A stretch of 64,000 nucleotides of DNA. Source: an uncultured Alphaproteobacteria bacterium (GTDB taxonomy: Bacteria; Pseudomonadota; Alphaproteobacteria; HIMB59; GCA-002718135). This document shows, in pieces, positions 38,567 to 48,909 of the stretch. Both the position numbers and the translations under genes were made by a program. Under the pieces are notes generated by a model. It was given only the letters and a program-made list of their open reading frames with translations. It did not search any database and was not told the DNA's origin. The number at the start of each line of letters is the position of its first letter. Position 1 is the first letter of the stretch. Location of the stretch: assembly GCA_902615625.1 (NCBI GenBank), contig CACMPM010000005.1, positions 1 through 64,000 on the forward strand, in the 5' to 3' direction.

Positions 38567-41497
38567 ATGACAAATACAATTCAAATTCTCTCCATCGAGA
38601 AGACAGGGAAAGAAAGTTCACTACAAAAAGAACATAATAATAAATCTATCAAAATTATAGATGGATATTTCTTTTCGACAAATCTTGATGATCAAAAGTT
38701 TACTAAAATAAGTAAACTGATTTCTAATGACGTTTCTCAAACAATATTAACAAAAGAAAATGTAAATAAGGTTTTATCTAGTTATAGTAATTTTAACTGG
38801 GTTGTAGAAATAAAATTTTTACCAGGTGTAACCGATAATATTGCTACAACTGTAAAAGAGATAATCAAAGATAATCTTAAAAGTAGTTTTAAAAGCTTTG
38901 AGCTTGGTTCAACAAAAATTATTTTAATAAAAGGAAGAAAAGAAGATATTACCAAAATATCTAAAAATGAAGCAAATCCCTTAATTCAAACAATAAATAT
39001 TTATCCATTTAAAAAATATTTAAATAATTTTAAAAAAGATCAATTTAAAATAGAAAAAGTAAAATTACCGAAAAAAAAATATAGTAAAAAAGAAATTAAT
39101 TTAGATATTTCTGATTATCAACTCAGTCTTATTGGTAAACTTGGTATTGAAGAAAATGATAAATCTAGAAGAGGAACACTTGGCTTAGATCTAGAATCTT
39201 TAAAAGCTATAAGAAATTATTTTTCCACCATAAAACGTAAACCAACAGATGTAGAAATTGAAACATTAGCACAGACGTGGTCCGAGCACTGTAAACACAA
39301 AATATTTTCAGCTAAGATTGATGACATTCACGAAGGTATATTTAAAAAATATATTAAAGGTGCGACTGAAAAAATTATTCAATTAAGAAAAGATAATTTT
39401 TGTGTTTCTCTTTTTACGGATAATGCCGGTGGAATAGAATTTAATAAAGATTGGATTATTTGTCATAAAGTTGAAACACATAATACACCTTCAGCCTTAG
39501 ATCCATTTGGCGGTGCAATCACAGGAATTGTTGGTGTTAATAGGGATTGTCTTGGATTTGGAAAAGGGGCAAAACCCATAGCAAATACGTATGCATATTA
39601 TTTAGCAGACCCAAATAAAAATTATCAATTGTATCGACAAAAAAATAATAAGGATCCAATGCTTCCAGCAAATTTTATTGCGAAGGGTATTATAAGCGGT
39701 GTTAGAGTTGGAGGAAATTGTTCAGGTATTCCTACCCCTCAAGGTAATGTGTATTTTGATGATCGGTTTGCGGGAAAGCCTCTTGTATTTTGTGGAACTG
39801 TGGGGATTATTCCAAAAAAAATAAAAGGAAAATTATCACATAAGAAGAAAGCTAATCCAGGAGATATAATACTAATGGCTGGAGGTAGGGTTGGAAAAGA
39901 TGGTATTCACGGTGCAACATTTTCATCAGAGGAATTAGATCCTAATAGTCCAGTTTCTGCAGTACAAATTGGTGATCCGATAACACAAAAGAAAATGTCT
40001 GATGTCATCATTAGAGAATTGCGTGATGAAAATCTTTACTCAAGCATAACAGATAATGGGGCGGGAGGATTATCATCATCAATTGGAGAAATGGCAAAAG
40101 AGAGCGGTGGTTTTATAGTTAATCTTGAAAAGGTTCCCCTCAAATATAATGGTTTATATCCTTGGGAGATTTGGGTTTCTGAATCACAAGAAAGAATGAC
40201 ACTAGCAGTACCTCCAAAAAATGTAAAAAAAGTTACTAAGAGATTTAATGCAAGAGGTGTGGAAGCAACAATAATTGGTAAGTTTATTAAAAAAGAAAAA
40301 GCCATAGTAAAATACAATAAAACTGAAATTCTCAATTTAGATATGGAATTTCTTCATGAAGGTTATCCTAAATTAAATTTAAAAACATCTTTTCCAAAAA
40401 TTAAAAAAGAAAAGAAAAAAATAATTAAAAAAAGTTCCTTAATAGATAAATTACATAAACTTCTCTCTAGTCCAAATATTGTATCAAAAGAATTTATAGC
40501 CACACAATATGATCACGAAGTACAAGCAACCTCCATTATAAAACCATTACAAGGCGAAGGTAGAGTTTTTGGCAATGCAACTGCTATTAAACCTCTATTT
40601 GATGATGAAAAATCAATAGCTCTTTCTCAAGCTGCTTATCCTCAGTACGCCGAAACAAATCCTTATGATATGGCTGGTTGCTCTATTGATACAGCATTTA
40701 AAAATTTAATTGTAAGTGGTGCCAACTCAAAAAAAATTGCAATTCTTGATAACTTTTGTTGGTGTAGCTCCGATGAACCTGATCGCTTATATCAATTGAA
40801 AGAAGCGGCAAAAGCTTGTTATGATTATGCAGTTGCTTACCAAACACCTTTTATTTCAGGAAAAGATAGTATGTTTAATGATTTTAAAGGTTTTGATAAA
40901 ACTGGAAAATCAGTAAAAATTTCAATACCTCCAACATTGCTTATTTCTTCTATTGGAGTGGTAGATAAAATTTCACACTTAACCAAAATAACACCTGATG
41001 ATGGTGATATACTTTTAGTTTTAGGAAATACCCGTAATGAATTACAAGATAGTGTTTATTCCAAAATTATAGGTTATGAAAAATCACAAAATCCAGTTGT
41101 AAATAGCAAGGATGCACTTCGCACATATAGAAATTTTGAAAAAGCTAATAAACTTGGAATTATAAATTCTGCAATTGGAATAGATTTGGGTGGAATTGGA
41201 ATTGCAGTTACAAAGATGGCAATTGCTTCAAATAAAGGTTTAACTTTTGATTTAAAACTAAAAAATAAAATCTCAGTTAACCAATTTTTATTTTCTGAAA
41301 CACAAAGCAGAATTCTTGTTTCTCTTAAAAAAAATAAGTTACCCAATTTTAAAAAAATATTTAAAGCTTCTGATTATACAATTATTGGTAAATGTACGGG
41401 TTCAAATGTAATTGAGTTTAAAGATAACAAAAAAATTATGAGAGGTAAAATTTCAGATTTTGCTGAGTCATACAAACAAAATATTAAAGGGTTATGA
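38567..41497 (+). CDS. purL: Phosphoribosylformylglycinamidine synthase, long PurL form with PurS-like N-terminal region
   Basis: 976 aa; 'TLAQTWSEHCKHKIFSAKI', 'VETHNTPSALDPFGGAITGIVGVNRDCLGFG', 'SITDNGAGGLSSSIGEMA'; N-terminal ~150 aa includes 'NWVVEIKFLPGVTDNIATTVKEII'. Confidence 0.93.
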   Translation: MTNTIQILSIEKTGKESSLQKEHNNKSIKIIDGYFFSTNLDDQKFTKISKLISNDVSQTILTKENVNKVLSSYSNFNWVVEIKFLPGVTDNIATTVKEIIKDNLKSSFKSFELGSTKIILIKGRKEDITKISKNEANPLIQTINIYPFKKYLNNFKKDQFKIEKVKLPKKKYSKKEINLDISDYQLSLIGKLGIEENDKSRRGTLGLDLESLKAIRNYFSTIKRKPTDVEIETLAQTWSEHCKHKIFSAKIDDIHEGIFKKYIKGATEKIIQLRKDNFCVSLFTDNAGGIEFNKDWIICHKVETHNTPSALDPFGGAITGIVGVNRDCLGFGKGAKPIANTYAYYLADPNKNYQLYRQKNNKDPMLPANFIAKGIISGVRVGGNCSGIPTPQGNVYFDDRFAGKPLVFCGTVGIIPKKIKGKLSHKKKANPGDIILMAGGRVGKDGIHGATFSSEELDPNSPVSAVQIGDPITQKKMSDVIIRELRDENLYSSITDNGAGGLSSSIGEMAKESGGFIVNLEKVPLKYNGLYPWEIWVSESQERMTLAVPPKNVKKVTKRFNARGVEATIIGKFIKKEKAIVKYNKTEILNLDMEFLHEGYPKLNLKTSFPKIKKEKKKIIKKSSLIDKLHKLLSSPNIVSKEFIATQYDHEVQATSIIKPLQGEGRVFGNATAIKPLFDDEKSIALSQAAYPQYAETNPYDMAGCSIDTAFKNLIVSGANSKKIAILDNFCWCSSDEPDRLYQLKEAAKACYDYAVAYQTPFISGKDSMFNDFKGFDKTGKSVKISIPPTLLISSIGVVDKISHLTKITPDDGDILLVLGNTRNELQDSVYSKIIGYEKSQNPVVNSKDALRTYRNFEKANKLGIINSAIGIDLGGIGIAVTKMAIASNKGLTFDLKLKNKISVNQFLFSETQSRILVSLKKNKLPNFKKIFKASDYTIIGKCTGSNVIEFKDNKKIMRGKISDFAESYKQNIKGL

Positions 41498-42258
41498 ACG
41501 TATTAGTCCTGTCAGGTTATGGTATTAATTGTGAAAATGAAACACTACATGCATTTGAAGTAGTAGGATTTAAAGGAAAAATTATTCATATTAATGATCT
41601 GATTCAAAATCCTAAACAACTTAATAACTATCAAGTATTCGCTGTACCTGGTGGTTTTTCTTATGGTGATGATACAGGTTCAGGAAATGCAATGGCGAAA
41701 AAAATTATGACCAATTTATATGATCAACTAATAGATTTTTCATTAAAAGATAAATTAATCATAGGTATTTGTAATGGATGCCAAATATTAATTAATCTTG
41801 GATTAGTACCAAGCCTAAATAAAAAAGATCCAGAAGTAGCATTGATTGAAAATAAATCTGGTAGCTATGAGTGTCGATGGGTTGATGTAAAAGTAAGTAA
41901 TAATAAATCACCATGGCTAGAAAATATTAGTACGCTGAACTTGCCTGTTGCCCATCAAGAAGGGCAATTTATGATACCTATTAATTTACTAAAAAGTATC
42001 AAAGCTAATAACCTTATTGGTTTGCAATACATTGATCATCATAAAAAATTAGCAAAAGGTCAATTTCCTTTTAATCCGAATGGATCTAAAGATGATATCG
42101 CTGCGCTAACAAATCAAAATGGTAATGTTCTTGCAATGATGCCTCATCCTGAAAGAGCATTTTATCATTATCATATTCCCAATTGGCAAAGTAATACCTT
42201 AAAAAAATTTGGGGATGGATATAAAATTTTTATGAACGCAAAAAAATTCTTTGCATAA
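41494..42258 (+). CDS. purQ: FGAM synthase glutaminase subunit
   Basis: 'MNVLVLSGYGINCENETLHAFEVVGF', 'VPGGFSYGDDTGSGNAMA', 'GICNGCQIL', 'MMPHPERAF'. Confidence 0.94.
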   Translation: MNVLVLSGYGINCENETLHAFEVVGFKGKIIHINDLIQNPKQLNNYQVFAVPGGFSYGDDTGSGNAMAKKIMTNLYDQLIDFSLKDKLIIGICNGCQILINLGLVPSLNKKDPEVALIENKSGSYECRWVDVKVSNNKSPWLENISTLNLPVAHQEGQFMIPINLLKSIKANNLIGLQYIDHHKKLAKGQFPFNPNGSKDDIAALTNQNGNVLAMMPHPERAFYHYHIPNWQSNTLKKFGDGYKIFMNAKKFFA

Positions 42259-42259
42259 A

Positions 42260-43309
42260 TTATACGGCTATATCTACTATTTTTTTCATCACAGTTGGCA
42301 TTCTAGAGCTAGAATAAGAAGATTTCTTTATCCAATTACTTTTTGATAGTTTTGCTTTTTTAACATTGCCATAAAAAATTTCTGTTTCTAAATCAAAATG
42401 ACTAAATGAATATTCAAATGAGCCTTTAGATTGTAATTTTGTTTTTATTTTTTGTATATCTTGATCAGTGGTTAATAATTTCTTATTTTTAACCCAGACA
42501 TCATTTGGTACTTCAAGCATGGAAGCCAACATTCCTTTATTTGGTCTACTTCGCACAAGGATTTCATTTTTTTCATTCACAATTACATAAGCTCTTGTAT
42601 ACTTTATAGGCTTAGTAGTTTTCTTTTTTAGTTTTAAAGGAATTTTTTGCTGTAAATTTTTTTTATATGATTGGCAAAATTTATTAATTCCACAAATATT
42701 ACATTTAGGGTTTCTCGGAAGACAGATCTCTGATCCGTAATCCATAAAAGACTGAATTAAATTTGAAGAGTATTTATCCGAGATGAATTTTTTTCCCAAA
42801 TCTTTAAGTTTATTTTTGACTTTATTAATTGGTTTATCGATAGCATATAACCTCACCAAAATTCTCTCAATATTAGCATCAAGTGGCATAACTGGTTGAT
42901 TGAATCCTATTCCAAGAATTGCTTTTGCTGTGTAATCTCCAATACCAGGAAGTTGGATGAGTTCGTCATAAGTTTTTGGTATGTTATTTTTAAAATTTTT
43001 ATGAATTATTTTTGAAGACTTTAATAAATTTCTAGCTCTTGAATAATATCCAAGACCTGACCAGAACTTTAAAATATTTGGCTCTGAAGTTTGCGCTAAT
43101 TTATTTAGTGAAGGCCATTTTAAAATAAAATCATTAAATTTATTTTTTACTGTATTTACCGTTGTTTGTTGGAGCATATACTCACTCACAAACACAAAGT
43201 ATGGATCAGGTAAATTTAGATTGTTTTTCTTCCGCCATGGTAAATTTCTGGCATTTACAGAATACCATTGAAGCAAAAACTTTATTACTTGTGTTTCGTG
43301 TTTAAACAT
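42260..43309 (-). CDS. mutY: A/G-specific adenine glycosylase
   Basis: 'WYSVNARNLPWRKK', 'EYMLQQTTVNTV', 'LPGIGDYTAKAILGIGF', 'CLPRNPKCNICGINKFC' FeS cluster. Confidence 0.94.
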   Translation of the reverse strand: MFKHETQVIKFLLQWYSVNARNLPWRKKNNLNLPDPYFVFVSEYMLQQTTVNTVKNKFNDFILKWPSLNKLAQTSEPNILKFWSGLGYYSRARNLLKSSKIIHKNFKNNIPKTYDELIQLPGIGDYTAKAILGIGFNQPVMPLDANIERILVRLYAIDKPINKVKNKLKDLGKKFISDKYSSNLIQSFMDYGSEICLPRNPKCNICGINKFCQSYKKNLQQKIPLKLKKKTTKPIKYTRAYVIVNEKNEILVRSRPNKGMLASMLEVPNDVWVKNKKLLTTDQDIQKIKTKLQSKGSFEYSFSHFDLETEIFYGNVKKAKLSKSNWIKKSSYSSSRMPTVMKKIVDIAV

Positions 43310-43342
43310 ATTGCTTTCATATTTTGGTACTATAAATTATTT

Positions 43343-43864
43343 ATGCATATGGACAAAAAAAATATAAAGCAAAAAAGAACATTTGTTCCACAATCTATTG
43401 GCGATACTCTGAGGAAGGTTAATAGAAAATTTTCCTCTAAATATAATCGTACAGAATTTATAATTAACTCCAAATGGCCTGAAATTGCTGGTAGTTATTT
43501 TAAGGAATATTCAGAGCCATTAAATGTTTCAAGGGTGCGTGATTTTGAAAACGATGTAGGTGAGACAGTATATAAAAATTATCTAAATGTGAGTGTTGCC
43601 CCAGCCGCAGCCATTGAATTTCAACACTTTAAGGATACTATAATTGAAAAAATTAATACTTATTTTGGCTATAAAGCTATAATAGACTTGAGAATTCATC
43701 AAAATTACATACCTAAATATATTCATATGAAACAAAGTAAGAAAAAACAAATGGACAAAGAGGACATAGAATTTGTTAAGCAAAACGTTAAAGAATTTCA
43801 AAATTCCGATTTGAAAAAATCACTATTAAATTTAGGTAACAAAATTACAACTGAGGACAAATAA
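43343..43864 (+). CDS. DUF721/DciA family protein
   Basis: 'PQSIGDTLRKVNRKFSSKYNRTEFIINSKWPEIAGSYFKEYSEPLNV'; start within the tracked ORF 43268..43864. Confidence 0.8.
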   Translation: MHMDKKNIKQKRTFVPQSIGDTLRKVNRKFSSKYNRTEFIINSKWPEIAGSYFKEYSEPLNVSRVRDFENDVGETVYKNYLNVSVAPAAAIEFQHFKDTIIEKINTYFGYKAIIDLRIHQNYIPKYIHMKQSKKKQMDKEDIEFVKQNVKEFQNSDLKKSLLNLGNKITTEDK

Positions 43865-44475
43865 TGAAAATTAAAATTTTATTTATTTCTATTATACTTT
43901 CACTACTTTTTATTAATGCCAAAGCAGCTGAAAACTCAATACTAGACGTTAAAGATAGTGATTTTTACATTGGGGAAGAAAATGCCCCAATCACAATTAT
44001 AGGATATGAATCCATGTCTTGTAGTCACTGTGCAGATTTCCATAATAATACTCTAGAAAATTTAAAAAAAGAATTTATAGACACTGGTACAGTAAAGTTT
44101 GTTTTCCGTGATTTTCCCTTCAATTATCCTGCTCTTGCTGGAAGTATGATTTTAAGATGTGTTCCCGAAGATGTAAGATACGATTATATGAATGGGCTTT
44201 ATAAACTTCAAAATAGTTGGGTTAATAGAGATCATTCAAAAACAAGATCTGAGTTATACAAAATAATGCAAAGTGGTGGTATGCAGCAAGAGGACTTTGA
44301 TGCATGTTTAAGTAATGTTGAATTAGAGAATCAGTTGCTTGAGGGTGTAATGGAAGCTCAGAGAGAATATAAAATAGGTTCTACCCCTTCATTCATTATT
44401 AACGGAGTACTTTATTCTGGGAATAAAAACATAAAAGAGTTTAGACAAATCATAGATAAAATATTATCACAATAG
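43864..44475 (+). CDS. DsbA family thioredoxin-fold protein
   Basis: Signal peptide; 'PITIIGYESMSCSHCADFHNNTLENLKKEFIDTGTVKFVFRDFPFNYPALAGSM'; CxxC motif CSHC. Confidence 0.92.
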   Translation: MKIKILFISIILSLLFINAKAAENSILDVKDSDFYIGEENAPITIIGYESMSCSHCADFHNNTLENLKKEFIDTGTVKFVFRDFPFNYPALAGSMILRCVPEDVRYDYMNGLYKLQNSWVNRDHSKTRSELYKIMQSGGMQQEDFDACLSNVELENQLLEGVMEAQREYKIGSTPSFIINGVLYSGNKNIKEFRQIIDKILSQ

Positions 44476-47124
44476 TTGATGATTAATTTTAGGACCCTTA
44501 AAGTCAAAGGCTTTAAGTCTTTTGTTGAGCCAACAGAAATTTTAATTGAAAATGGTTTAACAGGCATTGTGGGGCCAAATGGTTGTGGTAAATCCAATCT
44601 CGTTGAAGCTTTTAGATTCGTTATGGGTGAGCTTTCTCCTAAACAAATGAGAGGAAGCGAATTAGATGATGTTATCTTTAATGGCACTGATGATAGGCCA
44701 GCATGGGATATTGCAGAAGTATCTATAGATTTAGATAATAAAGCAAGAAAAGCACCAAGTATTTTTAATGAGAGTGATACCATTGAAGTCACTAGAAGAA
44801 TATGGCGAGGTGAAGGATCGGAATATAGAGTAAATGGAAAAGAGGTCCGGTTAAAAGATGTTCAATTATTATTTGCTGATGCTGCAACTGGAGCTAGATC
44901 AACTTCAATGGTTAGTCAAGGTAGAGTTAGTGCTATAATTGCTGCTAAGCCTGAACAAAGAAGAACGTTGCTTGAAGAAGCTGCAGGAATTACTGGTCTG
45001 CATTCAAGAAGACACGAAGCTGAATTACGATTGAATGCTACTGAAAATAACTTAGAGCGTGTTAAGGACGTATTGAAAGCACAAGATGAACAACTAATAA
45101 TATTAAAGAAACAATCTAAACAAGCTGAAAGATATAAGTACATCCAAAAAGATATTACAAAAGCAAGAGCTAGATTATTTTATAAAAAATGGATTGATGA
45201 AAAAGATAAATTAAAAAATGCTAATGAAAAAATTCAATCTGAAACAAATGTTGTAAATGACCAAACACAAGTTGTTGCACAAATAAATGTCGAATTTGAA
45301 AAAGTTCAAGAAAGCCTTCCAAACCTTAGACTCCAAGAAAGTAAGGTTGCAGCTGAACTGCAAAAATATTCTATTAGTTTAGAAAACCAAGAAAAAGAAA
45401 TTGAAAGAGCGAATATTGCAGTAGACGAAACAAAAGTCCGTATAGAACAAATTCAAAATGACATCGATAGAGAAAAATTTTTATTTGAAGATGCAAAACA
45501 AAATCTTGAAAGAGTACAAGAAGAAAAATCAATACTTTTAAAACAACAAGGAGATCTTTTTATTCAAAATGATGATGATCAAAATAATGAAAATGTTTCT
45601 AATAAAAAAAATAATAACCCAATAATTGATTATCTAGATTTTGAAGATGGTCTTGAACAAGCAATTGCAGCAGTTTTTTCAGATGAGTTAATTGCATCTA
45701 TTGATGAAGAACAAAGCATTTTTTGGAGAAAATTAGATGTGGAAGATTCTTCCTTTAACTCAGAAATTACAAAATTTTCTTCTCTAATCAAAGCACCAGA
45801 TAATTTGAAAAAGAAATTAGAATTTGTTGGATTAATAGAAAATAAGGAAAATATTTTAGAAATTCAAAAAACCTTAAAGTCAGGACAAATATTAGTTAGT
45901 AAACTAGGAGAAATTTGGAGATGGGATGGCTATGTATCTAAAGGTAAACAAAATAATTCTACTAAAGCCATATTAGAGCAATTAAAAAATAGAAGAATAA
46001 AGCAATTAAGTGCTGAAGAAAAACAATGGAATGATATTTCTTCAAAAGCAAATCAAAGAATAGAAGAGTTAAATTCAAGGCAAAATACATTAATTAGTGA
46101 ATTATCTAATCTCCAATCCGTTCCTGAAGATGTATCAAGTGAAAAATTAAAAATACAAAAGCTGATTGATGAAAATAAGACTTCTTATGAGCAAATAGCT
46201 GAGCAGCTTCGTCAAACTGAACAAAATTCTAATGAAATCAATAAGAAATTAAAATTAGAAGAAATTAAATTAAATGAACTAAGAGAAGAGAGAATCAGAA
46301 CTGAAGGTCTAATTAATACAATTAATGAAGCAATAAAGTTATTATCAACTCAGGTAAAAGAAAGATTAAGTATAGAACTAGAAGAGCTTTACAATATTGG
46401 AGAAATAGATCCAAATAAAATTTTGGGTGAGACTAATGATTTAGAAAAAAAATTAGAAAGACTAATTGCTGAACAAGAACGTTTAGGTGGTGTTAATCTT
46501 CTTGCAGAACAAGAATCCAAAGATTTAGAAGAAAAAGTAAATACAATAAAGAAAGATCAAAGTGACCTTTTAAGTGCAATTGCAAAACTGAGAGAAGCAA
46601 TTGATTCACTTAATACAGAAGGTAGACAACGTTTACTTGCTGCATATGGAATAGTAAATGAAAATTTTCAAAAATTATTTACAAGGTTGTTTGGAGGTGG
46701 CAAGGCTTATCTGAAATTTACAGATGAATCAGATCCCCTTCAAGCTGGTTTAGAAATATTTGCTAGTCCTCCTGGAAAAAAATTACAAAATCTAAATTTA
46801 CTTTCTGGTGGTGAGCAAGCTCTTACAGCATTATCATTATTATTTGCTGTATTTTTATCAAACCCAGCTCCAATTTGTGTACTCGATGAGGTTGATGCTC
46901 CATTAGATGATACTAATGTTGATAGATTTTGTTCATTAGTAGAGGAAATAGCTAAAACTTCTTCAACAAAATTCTTAGTTATAACTCATCATAGAATGAC
47001 AATGGCAAGAGTAAATAGATTATTTGGTGTTACCATGCCTGAGAAAGGTGTATCACAATTAGTTTCTGTTGATCTTGAAAAAGCAATCGAGATAAAAGAG
47101 CAAGATACTACAAATGAATTATAA
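44476..47124 (+). CDS. smc: Chromosome segregation protein SMC, short form (882 aa)
   Basis: Walker A 'GLTGIVGPNGCGKSNLVEAFRFVMGE', signature 'NLNLLSGGEQALTALSLLFAVFL', Walker B 'PICVLDEVDAPLDDTNVDRF'; hinge-like 'FEDGLEQAIAAVFSDEL'. Confidence 0.94.
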   Translation: MMINFRTLKVKGFKSFVEPTEILIENGLTGIVGPNGCGKSNLVEAFRFVMGELSPKQMRGSELDDVIFNGTDDRPAWDIAEVSIDLDNKARKAPSIFNESDTIEVTRRIWRGEGSEYRVNGKEVRLKDVQLLFADAATGARSTSMVSQGRVSAIIAAKPEQRRTLLEEAAGITGLHSRRHEAELRLNATENNLERVKDVLKAQDEQLIILKKQSKQAERYKYIQKDITKARARLFYKKWIDEKDKLKNANEKIQSETNVVNDQTQVVAQINVEFEKVQESLPNLRLQESKVAAELQKYSISLENQEKEIERANIAVDETKVRIEQIQNDIDREKFLFEDAKQNLERVQEEKSILLKQQGDLFIQNDDDQNNENVSNKKNNNPIIDYLDFEDGLEQAIAAVFSDELIASIDEEQSIFWRKLDVEDSSFNSEITKFSSLIKAPDNLKKKLEFVGLIENKENILEIQKTLKSGQILVSKLGEIWRWDGYVSKGKQNNSTKAILEQLKNRRIKQLSAEEKQWNDISSKANQRIEELNSRQNTLISELSNLQSVPEDVSSEKLKIQKLIDENKTSYEQIAEQLRQTEQNSNEINKKLKLEEIKLNELREERIRTEGLINTINEAIKLLSTQVKERLSIELEELYNIGEIDPNKILGETNDLEKKLERLIAEQERLGGVNLLAEQESKDLEEKVNTIKKDQSDLLSAIAKLREAIDSLNTEGRQRLLAAYGIVNENFQKLFTRLFGGGKAYLKFTDESDPLQAGLEIFASPPGKKLQNLNLLSGGEQALTALSLLFAVFLSNPAPICVLDEVDAPLDDTNVDRFCSLVEEIAKTSSTKFLVITHHRMTMARVNRLFGVTMPEKGVSQLVSVDLEKAIEIKEQDTTNEL

Positions 47125-47401
47125 AAATAAAAATTTAGAAGAATTAGGTAAAAAAATTGATAATTTAGATAATCAAAATAAAGAGCCTAATATTAAAAAA
47201 AAAGAAAGCGGTGCTGGATTTGGTTTTAAAATTAGTACAGAAATTATCGCTGCACTAGTGGTTGGAGTTGGAATTGGGCTTATTGTGGATAATTACTTTA
47301 ATACTAAACCAATAGGGTTAATTATTTTTTTCATATTTGGCGCATTAGCTGGATTTTTGAACGTTTATCGTGTAATGCGTCGCATTGAAAAGCAAAGGTA
47401 A
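47114..47401 (+). CDS. atpI: ATP synthase protein I (AtpI-like)
   Basis: Small 2-TM protein 'GAGFGFKISTEIIAALVVGVGIGLIVDNYF' directly upstream of atpB. Confidence 0.85.
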   Translation: MNYKNKNLEELGKKIDNLDNQNKEPNIKKKESGAGFGFKISTEIIAALVVGVGIGLIVDNYFNTKPIGLIIFFIFGALAGFLNVYRVMRRIEKQR

Positions 47402-47422
47402 TTTCACTATTCAATAACTATT

Positions 47423-48157
47423 ATGGCCGCAAAAGACAGTCCGCTAAAACAGTTCGAAATAGATCCAATATCCAATATTGAGCTTGGTGGCTATAATATT
47501 TCATTTACAAATTCATCTTTTGCTATGCTAATTACTGTTTTAGTAATTACTCTTTTTTTAACTTTAACAGTGAATACAAGATCAATCATCCCTTCTAGGA
47601 TGCAGCTTATCTCAGAATTGATGTATAATTTTATAGCTCAGCTTCTCTCTGATACAGTTGGAGATAATGGAAAAAGGTATTTCCCATTTGTTTTCTCTTT
47701 ATTCATGTTTGTGTTAATTGGCAACATGGTAGGTATGATACCATACCAATTTACATTCACGAGTCATATTATTGTTACATTTGCATTAGCTGCAGTTGTA
47801 TTTATTGGTGTAACTATTCTTGGATTTATTAACCATGGCATTAAATTTTTTACATTCTTTTATATACCGGGTGTACCATTTTACATGCATCCACTGCTTA
47901 TTCCTATTGAGGTAATATCTTATTTATCAAGACCTATAAGTTTATCAGTTAGATTATTTGCAAACATGCTGGCTGGTCACACGCTACTAAAAGTATTTGC
48001 GGGCTTTGTTGTTTCCATGCCATTTTTTACAGGAGTTTTTCCTTTAGCTTTCATTGTAGCTTTAACAGGATTAGAAATTTTAATTGCTTTTTTGCAAGCA
48101 TATGTATTTGCAATACTGACGTGTTTATATATTAACGATGCTTATCATTTACATTAA
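47423..48157 (+). CDS. atpB: F0F1 ATP synthase subunit a
   Basis: 'LSRPISLSVRLFANMLAGHTLLKVFAGF', 'ALTGLEILIAFLQAYVFAILTCLYINDAYHLH'. Confidence 0.97.
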   Translation: MAAKDSPLKQFEIDPISNIELGGYNISFTNSSFAMLITVLVITLFLTLTVNTRSIIPSRMQLISELMYNFIAQLLSDTVGDNGKRYFPFVFSLFMFVLIGNMVGMIPYQFTFTSHIIVTFALAAVVFIGVTILGFINHGIKFFTFFYIPGVPFYMHPLLIPIEVISYLSRPISLSVRLFANMLAGHTLLKVFAGFVVSMPFFTGVFPLAFIVALTGLEILIAFLQAYVFAILTCLYINDAYHLH

Positions 48158-48175
48158 TTTAAAATAGGAGGACTT

Positions 48176-48400
48176 ATGGAAATTGAAGCAGCAAAAGTAA
48201 TCGGAGCGGGTCTAGCCGTTATCGGTGTTATTGGATCAGGTATTGGAATTGGGAATATTTTCTCATCTTTTATTCAAGCAGTTGGAAGAAATCCAGCAGC
48301 AAGAGGTGAAGTTTTTACAATGACAATGTTAGGTTTCGCATTAGTTGAAGCGATTGCACTTTTCGCGTTAGTTATTGCGTTAGTTATTTTGTTTGGATAG
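48176..48400 (+). CDS. atpE: F0F1 ATP synthase subunit c
   Basis: 'IGAGLAVIGVIGSGIGIGNIFSSFIQAVGRNPAARGEVFTMTMLGFALVEAIALFALVIALVILFG'; SD AGGAGG upstream. Confidence 0.98.
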   Translation: MEIEAAKVIGAGLAVIGVIGSGIGIGNIFSSFIQAVGRNPAARGEVFTMTMLGFALVEAIALFALVIALVILFG

Positions 48401-48417
48401 AATACAATAATTAACTA

Positions 48418-48909
48418 ATGCCTCAATTAAATCCAGAGTTTTTTGTTTCACAGCTCTTTTGGTTAGCTGTATTCTTTACTTTTCTATTTGTGTTTTTATG
48501 GAGGGTATCTCTTCCAAGAATAGCTACAGTTTTAGAGAAAAGACAAAATAAAATAGATGAGAATTTATCTTCAGCAAAAGAGCTTCAAGAACAGGCAATG
48601 GAAATTGAAAAAAAAATTAATGATCAAATCAATAAGGCTAAAGTAGAAACAGATGAAAAAATTAAAGAAACAATCAATGCTTTACAAGAAGATGTTTCTT
48701 CTCAACTTTCTTCACTTGATAAAGACTTAGAAAAAAAAATTTCTGATGCAGAAAAAGAAATTTTAAAAAATAAAGATGATCAAATGAAAAATATTAACAA
48801 TGAAATAGCTAATATTACAAAACTGACTGTTGGCAAAATCACAGATATAGAATTGTCAGACAATGAAATTAATAAAGTTATTGAAATACATAAAGGTAGT
48901 TTTAATTAA
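48418..48909 (+). CDS. atpF': F0F1 ATP synthase subunit b'
   Basis: 'MPQLNPEFFVSQLFWLAVFFTFLFVFLWRVSLPRIATVLEKRQNKI' plus long helix; operon position. Confidence 0.9.
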   Translation: MPQLNPEFFVSQLFWLAVFFTFLFVFLWRVSLPRIATVLEKRQNKIDENLSSAKELQEQAMEIEKKINDQINKAKVETDEKIKETINALQEDVSSQLSSLDKDLEKKISDAEKEILKNKDDQMKNINNEIANITKLTVGKITDIELSDNEINKVIEIHKGSFN

